Positions 63,401 through 64,000 of a stretch of 64,000 nt of DNA are shown here, piece after piece. The translations under genes and the position numbers were made by a program. The stretch comes from CAISCU01 sp051861545. Lineage in GTDB: Bacteria > Bacteroidota > Bacteroidia > UKL13-3. Below the pieces are notes generated by a model that had not been told where the DNA came from, did no database searches, and was given only the letters and a program-made list of their open reading frames with translations. The stretch is from the NCBI GenBank assembly GCA_051861545.1, contig JBIMKP010000018.1, positions 22,674 through 86,673 of the forward strand, in the 5' to 3' direction. How positions within the stretch are numbered: the first letter of the stretch is position 1; every line of letters starts with the position of its first letter.

Positions 63401-63876
63401 ATGTATTTAGGAACGAAACCAAAGTATATGCTGTGAATCAAACAAATGGTTCAAGTTACCAATGGTTTTTTGAAAAAGGAATTGGGAACAAAACTGGCAA
63501 TTCTACAAGCATTTTATGGCAGTTTATCGGAACTGATGAAATTAAGTTAATTGAAACCGGAATAGGAAATTGTAAAGGAGATACTGTTAAATTGGTGGTT
63601 AATATTAAAACACCAGTTGGCATTAATGAGCTGAATAAAAATCAATTTATAAATATTTATCCTAATCCAAATTCAGGAAGTTTTTATATTTCTGATTTAA
63701 ATAATATAACCAGCATTGAAGTTTTTGACAACCAAGGGAAATTGGTTCAAACAATCAATGAAATCAAACATCAAGCAGAAATAAATCTCAATGAAAATTT
63801 GAAATCTGGTTTATATTTTTTAAGAATAAATACCTTAGAATCGGTGTATTATTCGAAAATTGAGGTAATTAGGTAG
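54442..63876 (+). CDS. giant T9SS-secreted protein with IPT/TIG, FG-GAP and PKD-like modules
   Basis: 3144 residues. After a signal peptide (FSILFLASTYSEAQ) come repeated blocks. Each block has an IPT/TIG domain and a long run of FG-GAP/VCBS-like repeats with Ca-binding DxDGDGxxD-type loops, such as IGDLDGDGRNDISY, ADLDGDGVKDLAY and LRVEDLDGDLRPEI. IPT domains lie near 29-105, 590-690, 1155-1235 and 1735-1815. From about 2394 to 2977 there are seven PKD-like repeats of about 85 residues (WNFGNGNNDTST, SGIYNVKLVVSD, CKDS), each with one Cys near the start and one in a CxDS motif near the end. A further Ig-like domain and a type A T9SS domain (FINIYPNPNSGSFYISDL to KIEVIR) close it. It is probably a surface-displayed or released adhesin. 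No enzyme domain is visible. Confidence 0.92.
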   Translation: MKLFYLTLRNVIFSILFLASTYSEAQIFPSINSLGFPHAKVNSIDTIFGSNFNPINPSFNSVFINKMPVNVISASSTQLLVRLPIGATYGKFSVTSLGIGSSSNLNFNPTFENGGSVNANSFDSRLNYKISNSSINTFDIADYDNNGTMEFATVLNQSLNVFGTAYSKQNAYSFSSLYSASIGINAQNIESVDLDGNGKLDIVCSASNSTSLSIKVSPNLSSNNQINFGTPLTLTNGSLPGITHFCIRDLNNDGKPDIIATFNPLPLTDVIKIVVFLNTSSMNSISFSSAVVTNLNGYTAPATGIYSDDVDNDGLADILLTYSPNGLLIIKNNSTSSNIVFGTPAIFPIGSGIAIGDLDGDGRNDISYLAGTLLSVLKNSGINNSISTSSYTKIDFSFSNAGSNLLISDVNGDAKPDIVIENSANGQLTLFQNNSNPGNLSFLSPDSKTQIAVSVKNPRVSDLNLDGKPDLISCGTTLGIVSISENISGILKANSPIPRIVKPGNQLDLSYSSTLNFGSTNAFEVQLSNSQGEFISPTILGYYTQTTSQGNFNLTIPFSTVLSPNYKIRIISSSPALISEPVNLTIAEQVLINSISQNTGMVGNDIIIYGNYFNEEPNKNTIFFGPTKANKIVSATSSMIKVRVPENAGYGPITVTSNGFTAQSSESFLPIYVGSPTITSTLFSGSSNTFLNPSNINFDLGDLNNDGFPDLIVANAATSGTNNTVLINSGIKSNINIQNSTVFTSTSIVNFSGIADLDGDGVKDLAYVAGTNILGIYRNNGIANILNVPVSLTTLANASTMLAFADINKDGKIDIITAGGTSVSIFINNNSPGNILASSFTRTDIISQPAMTALLLEDLDGDFYSDIILTNSASGNIRILKNTSTSSTISFATGVNFTTSTNPRFVTCTDINKDGKPDLAVVCGTSNMLNLFENSTINSTINSSSFSARVDISLTSGTPNCIAVGDIDGDGNVDLAVTNSGSNNISILRNIHTSGAISTSSFAAKINITTFAFPSFIKINDMNGDEKPDIIVLSSSTTNNYPITFLKNNGGLFTMDIVPSTICSGRNTIFKYTATNTYTAGNTFTLQLSDQNGSFANPINIVSKSGNFSDTISAFISSNYVGSGYRFRMSSSNPNLNSNDNKSEIEISNCPELTSITPSSSLPDSTVRLRGSSFSSDLTKNIVYFGANKAQVVGASDTTIDVIVPRGSSIKPVTVTVNKKQTNGTHYFFTKYVGGGIPFDSVKSFAAPVNYPLKPGGKTEVVDLNADGKTDIIFYIGNEISLFINTQTQNGMFNQSSFNLSKTIIKSGGSINSLNVHDINNDGLFDIICWSSFPSGISIYLNSGDSNLFNEPIFINSTYTIQGAVGDFDKDGKPDLLGINSTNFCVFKNNSRNGLISSDNFSEIYIIPAVQSVYELNIADFNRDGFLDILTKTNNGISFFRNLKRQIGIDMFSSQGSVSFTNFGKILQTYVMNPNDNGIAFVWSRNESNGNLGVSTSNCNNLSNIDNLCFNYKYGTTIPNAITQEPTLYDIDGTGTPQIISISSNNNQLKIFVGQDFSASTAINEGNYFGIGTGEITGKINIADFDNDGRADILYPNTGANGFSIIRNEIPTLFVEPDTSFIYYTGTRYNQRFYAPGGTHFKADNQMILELSNKDGNFDNPIEIGRMLNAGNTSAYENQNNINLQFSIPGFVPDGDTYKLRIRTTNSAMISKASELKMKIRRAPFISHISPTYAAPGALVYVYGNNFSLISDSILVNFGLRNALLIQRNDTCLVVEVPHGASHAPIQIITSNLQLTSPQFFSPGFSGQDSLFNFVTNPLTATSGQPITLLDLNNDNKTDLVEAYNSTNSLIRLFPNTLQINSVFAQTNFTNSQLFTSASTFSKIFQLDINNDGKREIIGSNNAAKTISIYWNTSSSSNNSFALPVVITTDSTPTSICFADMNRDGKTDIIVGASGKTYLQVFFNTSNSLGAISFNPVSQNISIGSTLLTHLRVEDLDGDLRPEIIAALGVISNQFTAQIRVLKNLNNQNNFSFSNILVMGLNNTNPSAIEIADLNADGRPDILATCKSSTNLYIGLNIQGQNKTIGLVQSILTAPYNNISSLVAGELNGDGFNDLVMASENTSQKTISLLRNNANKINLNFIPASFTLPSGSFNGSKLFISDMNNDGLPDLTLETFTEARIFKNNNQIKKPTLAASQLILSKNTDSLLNVSISRGNGEKCLILAKQGSPVNAIPTDSISYIASDVFGNGSQIGVGNYVIYNGPLSKFTLQNISNVNSYHFKVFEYNGPDGNNKYMTSQTLEGSTLNNQISGNQVICKNNTPSSFSGSIPNGGNNQFVTTWVKSLNGPNGPYSLAEGKNDTLFYQANSNDSIIWYKRVVQSLQTIDSSNVVSISRIGIQIAFSINNSKQCISGNQFNFADSSESKLAYTRVWNFGNGNNDTSTISNPTKSYTLSGIYNVKLVVSDVLGCKDSLNQSIEIVGLPNPIIALNSATQCLNANQFIFSDSSTNSNGTRTWKLNNETDTSFNFSKTFNNSGIYSVKLISSNSLCTDSTSRSIQILESPKAGFILNTVSNCEKNNQFQVTDTSSNNAGRIWSFGEGISDSSSSVQFNKTYSSNGNYTIKLVVMNQSCKDSISKNIQVLVSPKPGFSFSSTNFCEKGNFFNFNDTSTGNTYRIWNFGESLSDTSSKINPGKSFTTSGIYTIKLVAGTNSCKDSITKSIQVFDSPKAQYNINKATQCLTGNSFIFSDSSIIKNGNLTNQWDFGNGTISSIKNPTISYSQAGIYQVKLVNISNNNCRDSIVKTIQVDAMPNAAFYTNNLNQCINGNRFVFSDVSNQSNSNISRIWTFDDLSNSTDSTIEKQYILPGNYSVKLLVKNSNLCTDSITKTIQVFPNPKAGFNVDKQEQCINGNIFLFTDTTTEANSNIQLWLFGDNTVSSMKVPFKIYSSAGTYSVKLITKNSFNCTDSASMNVVVHPNPITSAIIGEADVFRNETKVYAVNQTNGSSYQWFFEKGIGNKTGNSTSILWQFIGTDEIKLIETGIGNCKGDTVKLVVNIKTPVGINELNKNQFINIYPNPNSGSFYISDLNNITSIEVFDNQGKLVQTINEIKHQAEINLNENLKSGLYFLRINTLESVYYSKIEVIR

Positions 63877-63880
63877 CTGT

Positions 63881-63922
63881 TGGTTTTTGCCGCTGGCATC
63901 TGGCTCCTTGCTCCTGGCTTTT
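63881..63922 (+). repeat. 7-bp-period array, plus orientation, six units
   Basis: It starts 5 bases after the giant gene's stop and has six units, including TGCCGCT, GGCATCT, GGCTCCT and TGCTCCT, in the same orientation as the gene. The rest of the window to 64000 holds no feature I can support. Confidence 0.72.
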
Positions 63923-64000
63923 ATGTAAAAGCCTAAATTACGTTGACCGCTTTTAAGCCAACTTTTTAATATTGTTTACCAAAAATACATCTTGAGCTTT

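Overview
The window comes from a low-GC, AT-rich member of the Bacteroidota. Supporting signs are several secreted proteins with a type IX secretion (T9SS) C-terminal sorting domain (YPNP motif plus a final beta-domain), promoters ending in the Bacteroidota -7 box TANNTTTG close to start codons, few clear Shine-Dalgarno sites, a fused MurF-alanine racemase, a DUF3109 protein, and a LemA plus TPM-domain cluster. The species cannot be named from the sequence.

Layout. 1-4703: end of a WD40 gene, a phosphopantetheinyl transferase, methylmalonyl-CoA epimerase, a small membrane protein, and a large T9SS-secreted arylsulfotransferase-like protein. 4870-6493: an unusual locus with one intact tRNA-Arg(UCU), six rearranged tRNA-Arg fragments that carry short hairpins, and three near-identical GIY-YIG nuclease genes. 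6748-24445: mostly housekeeping genes (DUF3109, rlmN, nfu, recX, MFS transporter, murF-alr, a methyltransferase, rlmH, a TPR sensor without its ATPase domain, clpC, a peptide transporter, lemA with two TPM genes, a family 9 glycosyltransferase). 24465-31022: a beta-propeller protein, then a tight plus-strand run of lipoprotein, hotdog thioesterase, rnr, alpha/beta hydrolase and polyprenyl synthase. 31052-39825: MATE transporter, a RelE/ParE-type toxin-antitoxin pair, an S9 peptidase, an orphan antitoxin-like gene, a 2H-type protein, recG and a WG-repeat protein. 39992-48992: an orphan exported protein, a secreted metallopeptidase, a YigZ/IMPACT protein, an EamA transporter, ribD, prmC and an M16 peptidase. 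49105-49766: an antitoxin beside a toxin gene killed by point mutations. 49818-63876: exported and envelope proteins, a membrane protein with a winged-helix regulator, and a 3144-residue surface protein made of FG-GAP, IPT/TIG and PKD-like modules.

What stands out. (1) The tRNA-Arg/GIY-YIG array looks like a small mobile unit that repeatedly inserts at the anticodon stem of one tRNA gene, restores that gene, and leaves displaced 3' halves carrying a palindrome in place of the 3' side of the anticodon stem. (2) Six intergenic stretches are built on a degenerate 7-base period (NGCNNNT), all next to gene ends and often as inverted pairs. (3) A toxin gene has lost its start codon and gained two in-frame stops, while its overlapping antitoxin stays intact. 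(4) A TPR-coiled-coil sensor ends just after the histidine-kinase H box. The first two are the best candidates for something not yet described; I could not run any search to test novelty.
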